From assembly GCF_004001065.1 (NCBI RefSeq), contig NZ_BIML01000002.1, forward strand, positions 1-64,000: 64,000 nucleotides of DNA, in the 5' to 3' direction. The notes beneath the pieces are model-generated. The model was not told the DNA's origin, did no database searches, and saw only the letters and a program-made list of their open reading frames with translations. This document shows positions 28,860 through 38,102 of the stretch, in pieces (the first letter of the stretch is position 1; each line of letters opens with the position of its first letter). This stretch comes from Paenibacillus xylaniclasticus (GTDB lineage: Bacteria > Bacillota > Bacilli > Paenibacillales > Paenibacillaceae). The position numbers and the translations under genes were made by a program.

Positions 28860-28918
28860 CTAGTAATCTAATAGAAATTGTCTACTAGCAATTCTATCAG
28901 ACTAGACAGAGGGGTCAA
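28860..28918 (-). promoter_or_regulatory. Promoter and dyad upstream of yeeE-tusA
   Basis: On the minus strand TTGACC (28918-28913) and TAGAAT (28896-28891) are 16 bases apart. An imperfect inverted repeat, CTAGTAATCTAATAGAAATTG (split at positions 28860-28880) against CAATTCTATCAGACTAG (28889-28905), covers the -10 box. It is a good candidate operator for a sulfur-responsive repressor, which is not encoded here. Confidence 0.55.
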
Positions 28919-28971
28919 CCTGCAAATCGTGGAACATCTGCTGATCATCACCAGATGTCAATATGCGGGGT

Positions 28972-29280
28972 TTAAGAAAACGCGTACACCATTAATACAA
29001 CAAAAGGAACGATCCATATAAGCGGAATAGCGTTCCAAATTAACAGCTGCTTATATTGACCGGAGGCAAATTTGACCCAACCTAGAACAATAGATACAAT
29101 AACACCAACCGGATACAGTAGAATATAGACAAGAATAAGCCAAGGTGCCGCCTGGCGTTCAGCTTGAGGTGAATCGAACAGCATGGCGGACATCGCGGTC
29201 ATAACCAGCCATACAACAAGCAGCAATACATATATAAATTGCGAGATAATAAGAATACATAATGCAGCAGTACGGCTCAT
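28972..29280 (-). CDS. Small integral membrane protein, unknown function
   Basis: This 102-residue protein has three hydrophobic helices (about residues 6-30, 47-68 and 80-100) joined by short polar loops, including SPQAERQAAP. No family is recognised. It stands between the yeeE promoter and the terminator of the TPR/AAA+ operon and appears to have its own transcript. Confidence 0.6.
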   Translation of the reverse strand: MSRTAALCILIISQFIYVLLLVVWLVMTAMSAMLFDSPQAERQAAPWLILVYILLYPVGVIVSIVLGWVKFASGQYKQLLIWNAIPLIWIVPFVVLMVYAFS

Positions 29281-29321
29281 ATCCTAACCTCGATTCATCA
29301 TTTGTGTACAGTTCCATCTAT

Positions 29322-29353
29322 AGCAAAGAAGCTGATCGTGCTTCAATCAGCTT
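29322..29353 (-). terminator. Terminator after the AAA+/TPR operon
   Basis: On the minus strand AAGCTGAT pairs with ATCAGCTT around a loop, then CTTTGC. It follows the TPR gene. Confidence 0.65.
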
Positions 29354-29371
29354 TCAATTCAGGCAGCCATT

Positions 29372-30235
29372 TTACGAGCGTCTCCATCCGAACACCCGCA
29401 CATGTACAATTGCCTTTGTCATCCAGTGAGTGAAAATGTACACCACAATGAATATCACAACAAGCGGCTTAAACAGCGCCCAAGCTAAAATCCATGAAAG
29501 TAAGATTTGCCATGGCTTCAACCGGCGCAAAAATTTGACAGGCCACAGCACGATGCGATACAGAGGATGTCCTTGCTGCAACGTTTCCAAATACTCATCT
29601 CGGTACTGCTTCTCATCCGGTTTCAGACGGACGGCCATCCCCATGTACGTCTCCTGCAGCTTATAATCCCCCCTGGCACCTGCTGCCCAGCCCAAATAGA
29701 GCAGCGCCTGGGGCACTTCAGAATCATATTGAAGCGCCTGCCGATCAAGTCGTCTGCTTTCAACCAGGTCTCCTAGCAACGCCTCTAAATAACTCATCAT
29801 CGCTAGGAAAATTGGCGATTCCGGTTCCAGCTCCAGTGCATGATTCAGCTGCTCTCTCGCTTCTTCCAGCTTTCCATTCTTGCTCAAAACATTAGCATGC
29901 AAAAAATAGTATTGTCCCTCGTATGGATCAATACGCTGCGCCATCGGAAGCGCTTCTAGAAACGCCTTCATATCGTTCGTCTCATAATAGACACCGACTC
30001 GCACGAACCAAGCCAATCGATTATCCGGGTCCCGCTTCATCGATTCGCTCACCCAATGCATAGCTTTATCGTACTCGTCCATGATGCAATAAATTTGTGC
30101 AATAAGCGCATAAACATCCGGGTCCTCCGGCTCCACGCGCAGCAGCTCTTCCGCTTCCTTAAGCGCTTCCTTATAACGATGCCATGAAATAAGCTGATAA
30201 ATATTTTGGAACGAGTTGCCGTAGGAACGGTTCAC
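29372..30235 (-). CDS. TPR-repeat protein with C-terminal membrane segment
   Basis: This 287-residue protein has at least five tetratricopeptide repeats between residues 15 and 205 (EAEELLRVEPEDPDVYALIAQI and DKAMHWVSESMKRDPDNRLAW are two). A hydrophobic region at about 240-275 should anchor it in the membrane with the repeats in the cytosol. It is 36 bases downstream of an AAA+ ATPase gene and shares its terminator. TPRs are protein interaction modules, so it may bring substrates to the ATPase. That partnership is inferred from the operon only. Confidence 0.8.
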   Translation of the reverse strand: MNRSYGNSFQNIYQLISWHRYKEALKEAEELLRVEPEDPDVYALIAQIYCIMDEYDKAMHWVSESMKRDPDNRLAWFVRVGVYYETNDMKAFLEALPMAQRIDPYEGQYYFLHANVLSKNGKLEEAREQLNHALELEPESPIFLAMMSYLEALLGDLVESRRLDRQALQYDSEVPQALLYLGWAAGARGDYKLQETYMGMAVRLKPDEKQYRDEYLETLQQGHPLYRIVLWPVKFLRRLKPWQILLSWILAWALFKPLVVIFIVVYIFTHWMTKAIVHVRVFGWRRS

Positions 30236-30271
30236 GTCTAGTCTTCTCCTCCTTGTACTCCCGTAACGCTG

Positions 30272-31228
30272 CTACTTCACTCCATGCTTTTTAATATATT
30301 CTAGTACGACCTGATAGTCTTGGTTCACGTCGCTGAAGGTCGCGTAATTTCGTGCGGTCGCGAACCAATCGAGCGTCGTCGCTTTACGGGATTTCGCTGC
30401 TTTGCGCAAATCATCCTGTGTAATCGGCTGAATCTCGCCCGATTCGAACGTTCGCTCTAGTGCTGCCTCCACCGCATCCTGGACGATCTGCTCCAAATCT
30501 GCGCCGGAGAACATAGCTGTAGCAGCCGCGATTTTACTCAAATTCAGGTCATCCACCGGCTTGCCTGCGAGCTTCAAATGAAGAATCGTTTCACGCTCCG
30601 ACTGCTCCGGAGGCGGCACGAACACCAAATGATTAAATCGGCCTGGACGACGAAGTGCGGAATCTAGATACCACGGTGTATTCGTCGCACCGATCACGAA
30701 CACGTTGTCATTGTTCGATTGCAAGCCGTCTAATTCCAACAGCAGCTGGTTCACGAGCATTCGATCATGGTGCTGCAGCATCTGGTGACGGCTTCCGCCC
30801 ATCGCATCCAGCTCATCAATAAAGATAACGCATGGCTTACTTTGACGCGCTTTCTCGAATATATCATGAAGATTATGCTCGCTCTGTCCCGACCACATGG
30901 ACAAAATCGACTGCAGCTCAATATGCAAGAAGTTAGCATCAATCTCACCTGCTACAGCGCGAGCAAGAAACGTTTTGCCGCAGCCAGGTGGGCCGTACAG
31001 CAGCAGACTTCCACCAGCCTCTTTGCCGAAAGCGGCGAACAGCTCCGGCTGCTTCAGCGGCAGTATAAAGCTCATCCGAATTTTCTTCTTGACTTCCTCC
31101 AGACCGCCGACATCCGCGAATGTCTCCTTCGGCTTATCCGACTCCACGAGCGATTGGTCGTCTCTATTAAAATGAATAAGCTTCAAATTTCTCCGCCGCT
31201 TGTCCGCCAGTTCGTCAAAGTCAGACAT
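30272..31228 (-). CDS. AAA+ ATPase, CDC48/FtsH-like module
   Basis: This 318-residue single-module AAA+ ATPase has a short N-terminal tail, Walker A GPPGCGKTF at about 79-87, Walker B CVIFIDELD, sensor 1 in FVIGATNTPW, an arginine finger region DSALRRPGRF and the lid with GADLEQIVQDAVEAALER. A C-terminal extension WFATARNYATFS follows. It lacks a second ring or a protease domain. The ATG at 31228 has AGGAG 8 bases upstream. It is co-transcribed with a membrane-anchored TPR protein, which may be its adaptor. The substrate is unknown. Confidence 0.87.
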   Translation of the reverse strand: MSDFDELADKRRRNLKLIHFNRDDQSLVESDKPKETFADVGGLEEVKKKIRMSFILPLKQPELFAAFGKEAGGSLLLYGPPGCGKTFLARAVAGEIDANFLHIELQSILSMWSGQSEHNLHDIFEKARQSKPCVIFIDELDAMGGSRHQMLQHHDRMLVNQLLLELDGLQSNNDNVFVIGATNTPWYLDSALRRPGRFNHLVFVPPPEQSERETILHLKLAGKPVDDLNLSKIAAATAMFSGADLEQIVQDAVEAALERTFESGEIQPITQDDLRKAAKSRKATTLDWFATARNYATFSDVNQDYQVVLEYIKKHGVK

Positions 31229-31320
31229 GCATCTCACTCCTATTCTTCTAATTTTTCTTATACTTATTCCTATTATGCGTCAACTCCATTACCTAAGGCT
31301 ACTAGTGAATGAAGATTCCA

Positions 31321-31368
31321 ACAAAAGAAGCTGTTCAGAAGTCTATAATCTAAGCTTCTGAACAGCTT
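31321..31368 (-). terminator. Terminator after the VOC protein gene
   Basis: AAGCTGTTCAGAAG pairs perfectly with CTTCTGAACAGCTT. On the minus strand a T-rich tract follows. Confidence 0.85.
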
Positions 31369-31435
31369 ATTCGCTCCAGCCAGGTATTCCATTCACCCTA
31401 AATGCTTCTCTAATTCATTAATGCGTTGCAACCCA

Positions 31436-31855
31436 TTAACCGCCACTGTCAAGATTTACTTGCCAAATAGTTCCAAATTTATCCGTAACCTGACCGTATA
31501 GCTTGCTCCAGAACGTTTCCTGCAGCTCCATTTCCACTTTACCGCCGTCTGACAACCGTTTGAAGACGGTGCGAGCTTTATCTTCGCTGACTGTCACGAA
31601 AGCAAGTGTAATGTTGCTGCCTATCGTGAACGGCATGCCTGGGAATACGTCTGAGAACATCAACGTGCTGCCCTCTACTTCGATGCGCGCATGCATCACA
31701 AGATTTTTCGATTCCTCTGTAAGAGGATGATCAGGATGAGGCGGCGCTTCGCCGAATGTCATAATGTTCGGGGTACCTGTCTCAAACACATATGCATAGA
31801 ATTCGACCGCTTCACGACAATTCCCATTAAAATTCATATAAACATCGACAGACAT
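31436..31855 (-). CDS. VOC (PhnB/glyoxalase-like) family protein
   Basis: This 139-residue protein has the PhnB-like vicinal oxygen chelate fold: VYMNFNGNCREAVEFYAYVF at the start, MHARIEVEGSTLMFSD in the middle and FWSKLYGQVTDKFGTIWQVN at the end. The ATG at 31855 has GAGGAG upstream. Members of this family rarely have a known substrate. It is monocistronic. Confidence 0.85.
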   Translation of the reverse strand: MSVDVYMNFNGNCREAVEFYAYVFETGTPNIMTFGEAPPHPDHPLTEESKNLVMHARIEVEGSTLMFSDVFPGMPFTIGSNITLAFVTVSEDKARTVFKRLSDGGKVEMELQETFWSKLYGQVTDKFGTIWQVNLDSGG

Positions 31856-32018
31856 TACATACACTCCTCGGATTTAGTATGATACAGCTGCACCGCTAAC
31901 CCACTTACCCAAAATTTGGGCACCCTTCTTTATTATAGCTTGGATATATATCGGTTAATACCTAAACTCTACACTTGAAAAATATTTCCCAGCTGCAGCT
32001 TTTTCGTTTAAAATAGCA

Positions 32019-32065
32019 TTGAACGCCATCCTTTTCTAGGATACAATGGAACTAACGCGCGTTCA
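32019..32065 (+). promoter_or_regulatory. Promoter and operator of the LacI-family regulator gene
   Basis: TTGAAC (32019-32024) and TACAAT (32042-32047) are 17 bases apart. Immediately downstream, CTAACGCGCGTTCAG (32052-32066) carries the same AACGCGCGTT core as the operator in front of the GH94 gene, so the regulator probably represses itself. Confidence 0.75.
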
Positions 32066-32080
32066 GAAAGGGAGTTAGCC

Positions 32081-33133
32081 ATGCGAAGCGAGGATATTGC
32101 CAAGCTGGCAGGTGTATCTCGCAGCACTGTATCCCGTGTTTTGAACAACTATCCGGATATCCCACAACGGACCCGGGACAAAGTGCTGCGAATCATCGAA
32201 CAGTACCATTACGAACCGAATACTTCCGCCCGCGCACTCGCAGGCAAAGGGACGGATACGATCGGTCTGTTCGTTGTCAGCATGGACGAGCGGCATACTG
32301 GCAACCGCATTTACCAGAACCATTACTTCGCGCCGATCGTAGACACGGTCATCGATACGGCGAACGCCGCCGGCTTCTATGTGCTCGTACATACCGTGTA
32401 TATGCAGGACGATTATTTGAAGATTAAACAAGCTTTCCAGCAGCGCCGCATCGACGGCGGCATCATTGTCGGCACACAGAAGGATTCCGACCGAATCGCA
32501 GAAATATGCCGATTAGGCAAACCGTTCGTTATGATCGACTTCGAGCTCGATGAAATTGCCGAGCATTCACACAACCGGGAGACGCTATCCGTCATTAATT
32601 CCGACGATTACCATGGCGCATGTGAAGCAATGCGCTATCTGATTCAACTCGGCCATCGCCGGATCGCACATATTCGCGGAAGAATGAACACGCTCTCCGG
32701 ACGCCAACGGTTTCTCGCTTACGAAGCGATGATGAACGAATTTGGATTGCCATATGAGGACAGCGATATTCTGGATGGTAAATTTCTGAAAGCGGCTGCT
32801 TACGAAGAGGTCTATCGGATGCTGAGCCAGGATCGAGAACGAATGCCTACTGCCATATTCGCTGCGAATGATGACATGGCATTATCCGCCATACAAGCGA
32901 TCCGCGATAACGGCTTAAGCGTTCCTGACGACATATCCGTTATCGGCTTCGACGATATTCCGATCTCATCCCAATTTATACCGAGCCTAAGCACCGTCCG
33001 ATTGCCGATTTACGACATGTCCAAGGAAGCGGTCAATCAAATCGTCAGCATGTGCACACAAGGCACGAAGATTTTCAACTCATCAAGCTTTCCTACGGAA
33101 CTCATCATCCGAGATTCATGCAAGCGTTTGTGA
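32081..33133 (+). CDS. LacI-family transcriptional regulator
   Basis: This 350-residue repressor has an N-terminal LacI helix-turn-helix (MRSEDIAKLAGVSRSTVSRVLNN region, residues 1-55), with LAGKGTDTIGLFV starting a periplasmic-binding-type sensor domain. AIFAANDDMALSAIQAI and ISVIGFDDIP are diagnostic. It lies just upstream of the cellobiose phosphorylase gene, and both promoters carry the palindrome core AACGCGCGTT. I infer that it controls both genes in response to a cellobiose-type sugar. Confidence 0.92.
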   Translation: MRSEDIAKLAGVSRSTVSRVLNNYPDIPQRTRDKVLRIIEQYHYEPNTSARALAGKGTDTIGLFVVSMDERHTGNRIYQNHYFAPIVDTVIDTANAAGFYVLVHTVYMQDDYLKIKQAFQQRRIDGGIIVGTQKDSDRIAEICRLGKPFVMIDFELDEIAEHSHNRETLSVINSDDYHGACEAMRYLIQLGHRRIAHIRGRMNTLSGRQRFLAYEAMMNEFGLPYEDSDILDGKFLKAAAYEEVYRMLSQDRERMPTAIFAANDDMALSAIQAIRDNGLSVPDDISVIGFDDIPISSQFIPSLSTVRLPIYDMSKEAVNQIVSMCTQGTKIFNSSSFPTELIIRDSCKRL

Positions 33134-33158
33134 ACCTACCCCACGGTTCACTCTTTAT

Positions 33159-33188
33159 TTGACGTTCGCTAACGCGCGTTAGTTAGAT
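33159..33188 (+). promoter_or_regulatory. Promoter and LacI-type operator of the GH94 gene
   Basis: TTGACG (33159-33164) and TTAGAT (33183-33188) are 18 bases apart. The perfect 14-base palindrome CTAACGCGCGTTAG (33169-33182) fills the spacer, so a bound repressor would block RNA polymerase. Confidence 0.8.
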
Positions 33189-33233
33189 GTATCGTCATTT
33201 ACACTTCTGTTATGGAGAGGAGCTCATTTCAAG

Positions 33234-35702
33234 ATGAAATTCGGTTATTTCGATGATGCTAACAAAGAATATGTCATTACAACACCACAGACGCCTTACC
33301 CATGGATTAACTATCTGGGCAATGAAACCTTCTTCGGTCTGATCTCCAATACAGCTGGCGGCTACTGCTTCTACCGTGACGCTCGTCTGCGCCGTCTGAC
33401 GCGTTACCGCTACAACAACATTCCGATTGATAACGGCGGACGTTATTACTATATCCACGATGAAGGAGATATTTGGACGCCAGGCTGGATGCCAGTCAAG
33501 CGGAAGCTGGACCGTTATGAATGCCGCCATGGCCTTGGCTACACGTCCATTACGGGCGAACGCAACGGGCTTAGCGTTACGCAGCTTGCATTCGTTCCTC
33601 TCGGATATACGGGTGAGGTGCATCAGCTTACGATTAGTAACAAATCGAAGGCAACAAAGTCCGTGAAGCTGTTCTCATTCGTTGAATTCTGCTTATGGAA
33701 TGCCAATGACGATATGACGAACTTCCAACGCAACCTGAGTACGGGTGAAGTCGAGATCGAGAACTCGGTCGTGTACCATAAAACGGAATACCGTGAGCGC
33801 CGCGACCACTTCGCATTCTTCTCGGTTAATGCTCCGATTGACGGATTCGACACAGACCGGGAATCGTTCCTTGGTGCTTACAACGGGTTCGATGCACCAC
33901 AGGTTGTCACGCAGGGTCAAGCATCCAACTCGCATGCAAGCGGCTGGTCGCCAATCGGCTCGCATCAGCTCAACATTACTCTTGCGCCTGGTGAAGAAGT
34001 GTCCTACAACTTCATTCTCGGCTATGTTGAGAATCCGGAGGAAGAGAAATGGGCAGCTCCAGGCGTCATTAACAAAACGCGTGCCTATGATATGATCAAC
34101 CAATTCGCGACCAAAGCAGATGTCGAACAAGCGATGGCTGAGCTTGCGGCATACTGGGATCGTCTGCTGAGCAAATACTCCGTCGAGAGTGGAGACGAGA
34201 AGCTCGACCGGATGGTTAACATCTGGAATCCGTATCAATGCATGGTCACCTTCAATATGTCTCGTTCCGCTTCCTATTTCGAATCCGGAATCGGCCGTGG
34301 CATGGGCTTCCGCGACTCGAACCAAGATTTGCTCGGCTTCGTGCATCAAATTCCGGAACGTGCCCGCGAACGGATTATCGACATCGCCTCCACTCAATTC
34401 GAAGACGGCTCGGCGTACCACCAATATCAGCCGCTTACGAAGAAAGGCAATAATGAGATCGGCAGCGGCTTCAACGACGATCCATTGTGGCTCATTCTCG
34501 GTACATCCGCTTATATTAAGGAAACAGGTGACATTTCGATTCTTGACGAGCAAGTTCCGTTCGACTGCAATCCAGACAATACCGCGACACTGTTCGAGCA
34601 TTTGAAGCGTTCGTTCTATCATGTCATTCATAATCTTGGACCGCACGGTTTGCCGCTAATCGGCCGCGCCGACTGGAATGACTGCTTGAATCTGAACTGC
34701 TTCTCCAAGGAGCCGGGCGAATCGTTCCAGACGACGCAGAACATTGAAGGCCGCGTAGCAGAATCGGTGTTCATCGCGGGCTTGTTCGTCTATGTCGGCC
34801 CGGATTACGTGGAGCTGTGCAAGCGACGCGGTCTTGAAGCAGAAGCAGTTGAAGCGCAAGCGCAAATCGACCGGATGCGTGAGACGACGCTTCGGTATGG
34901 TTTTGACGGCGAATGGTTCCTGCGCGCTTACGACCACTTTGGCAACAAAGTAGGCAGCAACGAGAATGAGGAAGGAAAAATTTTCATTGAGCCGCAAGGC
35001 TTCTGTGTAATGGCTGGCATCGGTGTCCAAGAAGGCTATGCACTCAAAGCGCTCGACTCGGTACAGAAGCATCTGGAGACCGATTATGGAATCGTTCTGC
35101 AGCAGCCGACTTACTCACAATACTATTTGAATCTGGGTGAGATCTCCTCTTATCCACCAGGCTATAAGGAGAACGGCGGTATTTTCTGCCATAACAATCC
35201 TTGGATCATGATGGCGGAGACGGTCCTTGGCCGCGGCGACCGTGCATTCGAGCTGTACAAGAAGATTGCGCCAGCATATCTAGAGGACATTAGTGAGATT
35301 CACCGGATGGAGCCTTACGTATACGCACAAATGATCGCTGGCAAAGACGCCGTTCGTCACGGTGAAGCGAAAAACTCGTGGCTGACAGGTACGGCGGCTT
35401 GGAACTATGTCGCGATTACGCAAGCTATTCTTGGCGTACAGCCTGATTTCGACGGCTTGCGTATCGACCCTTGTATTCCGAAAGACTGGAGCCGTCTCGA
35501 AATCAAACGCGTCTTCCGCGGTGACACTTATCGTATCGTCATTACGAACGAAGATCATGTTAGCAAAGGCGTGAAGAGCATTAAACTGAACGGTGAGTTG
35601 CTTGCTAACAATGTTGTGCCGGTCGTCGGCGACGGCGGCGAGCACTTGATCGAAGTTGCACTTGGCCAATCGGTTCCATCTGGAGCCGTAGGCAGCCATT
35701 AA
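33234..35702 (+). CDS. GH94 cellobiose phosphorylase
   Basis: This 822-residue cytosolic enzyme splits cellobiose with phosphate into glucose 1-phosphate and glucose. It starts [18 protein letters not shown], contains [35 protein letters not shown], and has the catalytic aspartate Asp483 in RADWNDC. The length equals that of Cellulomonas cellobiose phosphorylase. Specificity between cellobiose and close relatives cannot be read with certainty. GGAGAGGAG precedes the ATG. The gene is under a LacI-type operator and ends in a strong terminator. Confidence 0.92.
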   Translation: MKFGYFDDANKEYVITTPQTPYPWINYLGNETFFGLISNTAGGYCFYRDARLRRLTRYRYNNIPIDNGGRYYYIHDEGDIWTPGWMPVKRKLDRYECRHGLGYTSITGERNGLSVTQLAFVPLGYTGEVHQLTISNKSKATKSVKLFSFVEFCLWNANDDMTNFQRNLSTGEVEIENSVVYHKTEYRERRDHFAFFSVNAPIDGFDTDRESFLGAYNGFDAPQVVTQGQASNSHASGWSPIGSHQLNITLAPGEEVSYNFILGYVENPEEEKWAAPGVINKTRAYDMINQFATKADVEQAMAELAAYWDRLLSKYSVESGDEKLDRMVNIWNPYQCMVTFNMSRSASYFESGIGRGMGFRDSNQDLLGFVHQIPERARERIIDIASTQFEDGSAYHQYQPLTKKGNNEIGSGFNDDPLWLILGTSAYIKETGDISILDEQVPFDCNPDNTATLFEHLKRSFYHVIHNLGPHGLPLIGRADWNDCLNLNCFSKEPGESFQTTQNIEGRVAESVFIAGLFVYVGPDYVELCKRRGLEAEAVEAQAQIDRMRETTLRYGFDGEWFLRAYDHFGNKVGSNENEEGKIFIEPQGFCVMAGIGVQEGYALKALDSVQKHLETDYGIVLQQPTYSQYYLNLGEISSYPPGYKENGGIFCHNNPWIMMAETVLGRGDRAFELYKKIAPAYLEDISEIHRMEPYVYAQMIAGKDAVRHGEAKNSWLTGTAAWNYVAITQAILGVQPDFDGLRIDPCIPKDWSRLEIKRVFRGDTYRIVITNEDHVSKGVKSIKLNGELLANNVVPVVGDGGEHLIEVALGQSVPSGAVGSH

Positions 35703-35714
35703 GCTGTGATTACA

Positions 35715-35757
35715 AAGCGGCAGATTCAGCACTCACATGCTGGTCTGCCGCTTTTTT
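35715..35757. terminator. Terminator after the GH94 gene
   Basis: AAGCGGCAG pairs with CTGCCGCTT, followed by a T-run on the plus strand. It may also stop the converging biosynthetic operon. Confidence 0.85.
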
Positions 35758-35765
35758 GTCTACCA

Positions 35766-36290
35766 TTAGCATGATTCCAGATCTAACTCAAGGATTTGAC
35801 TTACGATTTGCTCCGGAGTCAATCCCCCTTCGTTGTCTACAACAAGATGCGGCTCCCGCGGCTCCTCAATCACCATCGTTATGCCCGCCACTTCTTGGTT
35901 GCCTCCGTTTAAAGCCTCAAAGTACAATCCTTTCTGGTTACGCTTAATTAAAGTATCTAATGAGACACGTAAATAAATTTCCCGGTAGAACTCCATATGT
36001 TGACGATTCCATTCCCGACAAGCATGAAACATCGAGATGGTAGCGCAAACGACGTCGATGCCTTGTTCTGACAACAGAAGGCACAATCTCGCATTGCGCA
36101 TCGCACTTCGCCTGCGTTCTTCCTCCGTATACCCAAGATCATTGCCGAATGCTTCACGCAAGGCGTCACCATCCAGCAGGACGACCGACCGCCCCCGCTC
36201 TTTCAGCCGATCGCGCAGTAATGAGCCAATTGTCGTCTTACCTGATCCGGAAAGTCCGGTAATCCAATATACGGTTCCAGCACGGCCCAT
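35766..36290 (-). CDS. CysC-like kinase, probable cytidine diphosphoramidate kinase
   Basis: This 174-residue P-loop kinase has Walker A GLSGSGKTT (12-20) and the DGDALREAFGNDLGYTEEER motif of adenylylsulfate kinases. Beyond that it departs from true APS kinases: the usual region after the lid reads WNRQHMEFYREIYLRV, and the C-terminal substrate loop reads VAGITMVIEEP instead of FTGIDSPYE. No sulfate adenylyltransferase gene is nearby. In Campylobacter jejuni the CysC-like Cj1415 phosphorylates the 3'-hydroxyl of cytidine diphosphoramidate, and this gene sits with relatives of the other pathway enzymes. True APS kinase activity is the alternative. It is the last gene of the operon. Confidence 0.72.
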   Translation of the reverse strand: MGRAGTVYWITGLSGSGKTTIGSLLRDRLKERGRSVVLLDGDALREAFGNDLGYTEEERRRSAMRNARLCLLLSEQGIDVVCATISMFHACREWNRQHMEFYREIYLRVSLDTLIKRNQKGLYFEALNGGNQEVAGITMVIEEPREPHLVVDNEGGLTPEQIVSQILELDLESC

Positions 36291-36308
36291 TATCTCACCT
36301 CCGCTTAC

Positions 36309-37340
36309 TTAAGCATACCTCAAATGATTGACCATCTGTTCCAACAGAAGCTCCTCTTGCAGACATTCCGCAATATACTCATCCATCCTCACAAAATATT
36401 GCGCCGCCTCCGGTTTTGTCTCCATCATGATATAGATGAGCAGCTTCGAACGAATGAGTCCCCACGTTTGGTGAAGCTTCGTGAAATGATTAAGCAGCTC
36501 CTTGCCGTCCCTCTCTAACAGAATACCGACATTCATCAAATATTCCACTAGCATAAGGTTGCGTTGTTGATAGAATACCGGCGTTGACAGACGGTTATGT
36601 ACGTTGGTATCTGCTACCGTAACACGCGCTGCCGCTTCATGAAAGCGATGCCGATATTGCTTGACCGCTTCGAACCCTTTAATATACGTGATGTTGTCTT
36701 GCACAACAGACTCGCTGTTTAGTTGTACTTCAATATTCTGGAGTATTGTTTCGACAGGTACATGCTCACTTAACCGATCACTTAAAACCTGTATGCCTAG
36801 CGCTAACTTCTCTTCTGCAGCGATCGACTCATAGGAGGCTTCAATCTCATGATAACTTACCTCATACGATTCGAATCGTGATGAGCAATCTTCAATAAGA
36901 TGGACAACCTTTCGGTCCTCATCAAATCCGTAAATCATAATCGGATGTACAAGCTCTTCTTTTCCAAACTCCGGGCATATGGATAGATGGAATCTATTCA
37001 GCCTTACAAAGCAATAAATTCCTTCGCGTATATATTGTTTGATAGTATCCATGATATCTGTGTTTACGGAAACCGGGATATCGATCGCTTTCATATATTG
37101 TTGAAAGATTTTATCCGGAAACCACTTTCTGACATGCGGAAGCAGCAGCCCGTTGTTTTGCCAATGTTGAAACTGTTCTTCTGACATACGGCTCTGATCT
37201 GCGATGGGCATCTCATACCGGGAGCTAACTAGCGGAACGAGGATACGGAACGACGGATTTCGGGTCATCATGATCCCGAACACATTGTTCCAATAGCAAT
37301 CGACCCTATTCTCGTTATATGGAGTGAACGCGAGCTTCAT
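36309..37340 (-). CDS. BtrH-like papain-fold protein, possible acyltransferase
   Basis: The product has 343 residues. The N-terminal 160 residues resemble the BtrH/C39-type fold seen in biosynthetic clusters: a cysteine in VDCYWNNVFG (Cys15), His132 in VHPIMIYGFDED and an acidic residue in HLIEDCSS, which would complete a Cys-His-Asp triad. The C-terminal half is helical. In butirosin synthesis BtrH moves an acyl group from an ACP to the aminoglycoside. An analogous transfer from one of the two ACPs here is a reasonable guess, not shown. Gaps of 18 and 30 bases place it within the operon. Confidence 0.5.
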   Translation of the reverse strand: MKLAFTPYNENRVDCYWNNVFGIMMTRNPSFRILVPLVSSRYEMPIADQSRMSEEQFQHWQNNGLLLPHVRKWFPDKIFQQYMKAIDIPVSVNTDIMDTIKQYIREGIYCFVRLNRFHLSICPEFGKEELVHPIMIYGFDEDRKVVHLIEDCSSRFESYEVSYHEIEASYESIAAEEKLALGIQVLSDRLSEHVPVETILQNIEVQLNSESVVQDNITYIKGFEAVKQYRHRFHEAAARVTVADTNVHNRLSTPVFYQQRNLMLVEYLMNVGILLERDGKELLNHFTKLHQTWGLIRSKLLIYIMMETKPEAAQYFVRMDEYIAECLQEELLLEQMVNHLRYA

Positions 37341-37370
37341 TGAACACCCTCCAATCTAGACCCGCTGATC

Positions 37371-38102
37371 TTATAAGACATGCGAATAGTGCTGCTCATA
37401 TAACCGCAAGTCACTCTCGCTATCTACCTCAAGCCATGGCCCTTCATAAGGAATGGCTCGAACAGGTACACCATTGTTCACTAGCGCCGATATTAAACCC
37501 GTCATATCCATTCGCCGCACGTCAGCCTTGTCCAGCTTGCCGGTCAAATGCTCAATTGTCCGCCATCCTTCAGGTGACAGCATTAGTAGGCCCATATATT
37601 GTCCCTGTATTTCTTCGACGCTCGATGGCTTGCCGCCAATCTCAGTCACATAGCCGTAGGAATCGACACGGAACGTCTCAGCGTCAGACAGCGGATCTAC
37701 GAATCGGGCCTGCCATAACGGCAGCCAGTTCACGTTATAAGGAATAATGATGGGCTCCTCCGTGTTTTGCAGCGCTTCAATAGCATCTACTCCATATACA
37801 ATATCTGAATAACTGACGAAGCAGCGCTCTTCTTTCAGCCATGAGTTCGCTTGCATAAGACTTACAAGCATATTCGTGGAGCTCCATTCTTCATTGTGAA
37901 AATACACCGCTCCTGGCACTTCTATTTGCTCTGCCTTATACCCGCGAACGATCCCAATCATGTCGATACCACTTTGCCGAATCACCTCTATCTGCCGACT
38001 AAGCAGCGTTCGACCCGCTAGTGAGACCATACATTTCGGGACCTCTGCTGTGAGGCTCCCGAGCCTGCTTCCTCTGCCAGCCGCCAATAGAATAGCTCTC
38101 AT
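37371..38102 (-). CDS. LicC-like nucleotidyltransferase, probable CTP:phosphoglutamine cytidylyltransferase
   Basis: This protein of 243 residues has the NTP-transferase signature AILLAAGRGSRLG (residues 3-15) followed by PKCMVSLAG, and further NEEWSSTNM and SYSDIVYG segments typical of the phosphocholine cytidylyltransferase (LicC) subgroup. The ATG at 38102 overlaps the stop of the methyltransferase gene as ATGA. In Campylobacter jejuni the similar-sized Cj1416 joins CTP and L-glutamine phosphate to give CDP-L-glutamine. The neighbouring glutamine-kinase-like and amidotransferase genes support that role here. Activation of phosphocholine or a sugar phosphate is the alternative. Confidence 0.72.
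   Translation of the reverse strand: MRAILLAAGRGSRLGSLTAEVPKCMVSLAGRTLLSRQIEVIRQSGIDMIGIVRGYKAEQIEVPGAVYFHNEEWSSTNMLVSLMQANSWLKEERCFVSYSDIVYGVDAIEALQNTEEPIIIPYNVNWLPLWQARFVDPLSDAETFRVDSYGYVTEIGGKPSSVEEIQGQYMGLLMLSPEGWRTIEHLTGKLDKADVRRMDMTGLISALVNNGVPVRAIPYEGPWLEVDSESDLRLYEQHYSHVL

Noticed and set aside
33693-34646. 317-codon minus-strand frame inside the GH94 gene
   Set aside because: It is a shadow of the strongly supported phosphorylase frame and has no supporting start signals.
35766-36290. Ordinary APS kinase making PAPS for sulfate assimilation
   Set aside because: No sulfate adenylyltransferase or other sulfate assimilation genes are nearby, the substrate loops differ from typical APS kinases, and the neighbours match the phosphoramidate pathway. 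It is kept only as an alternative.
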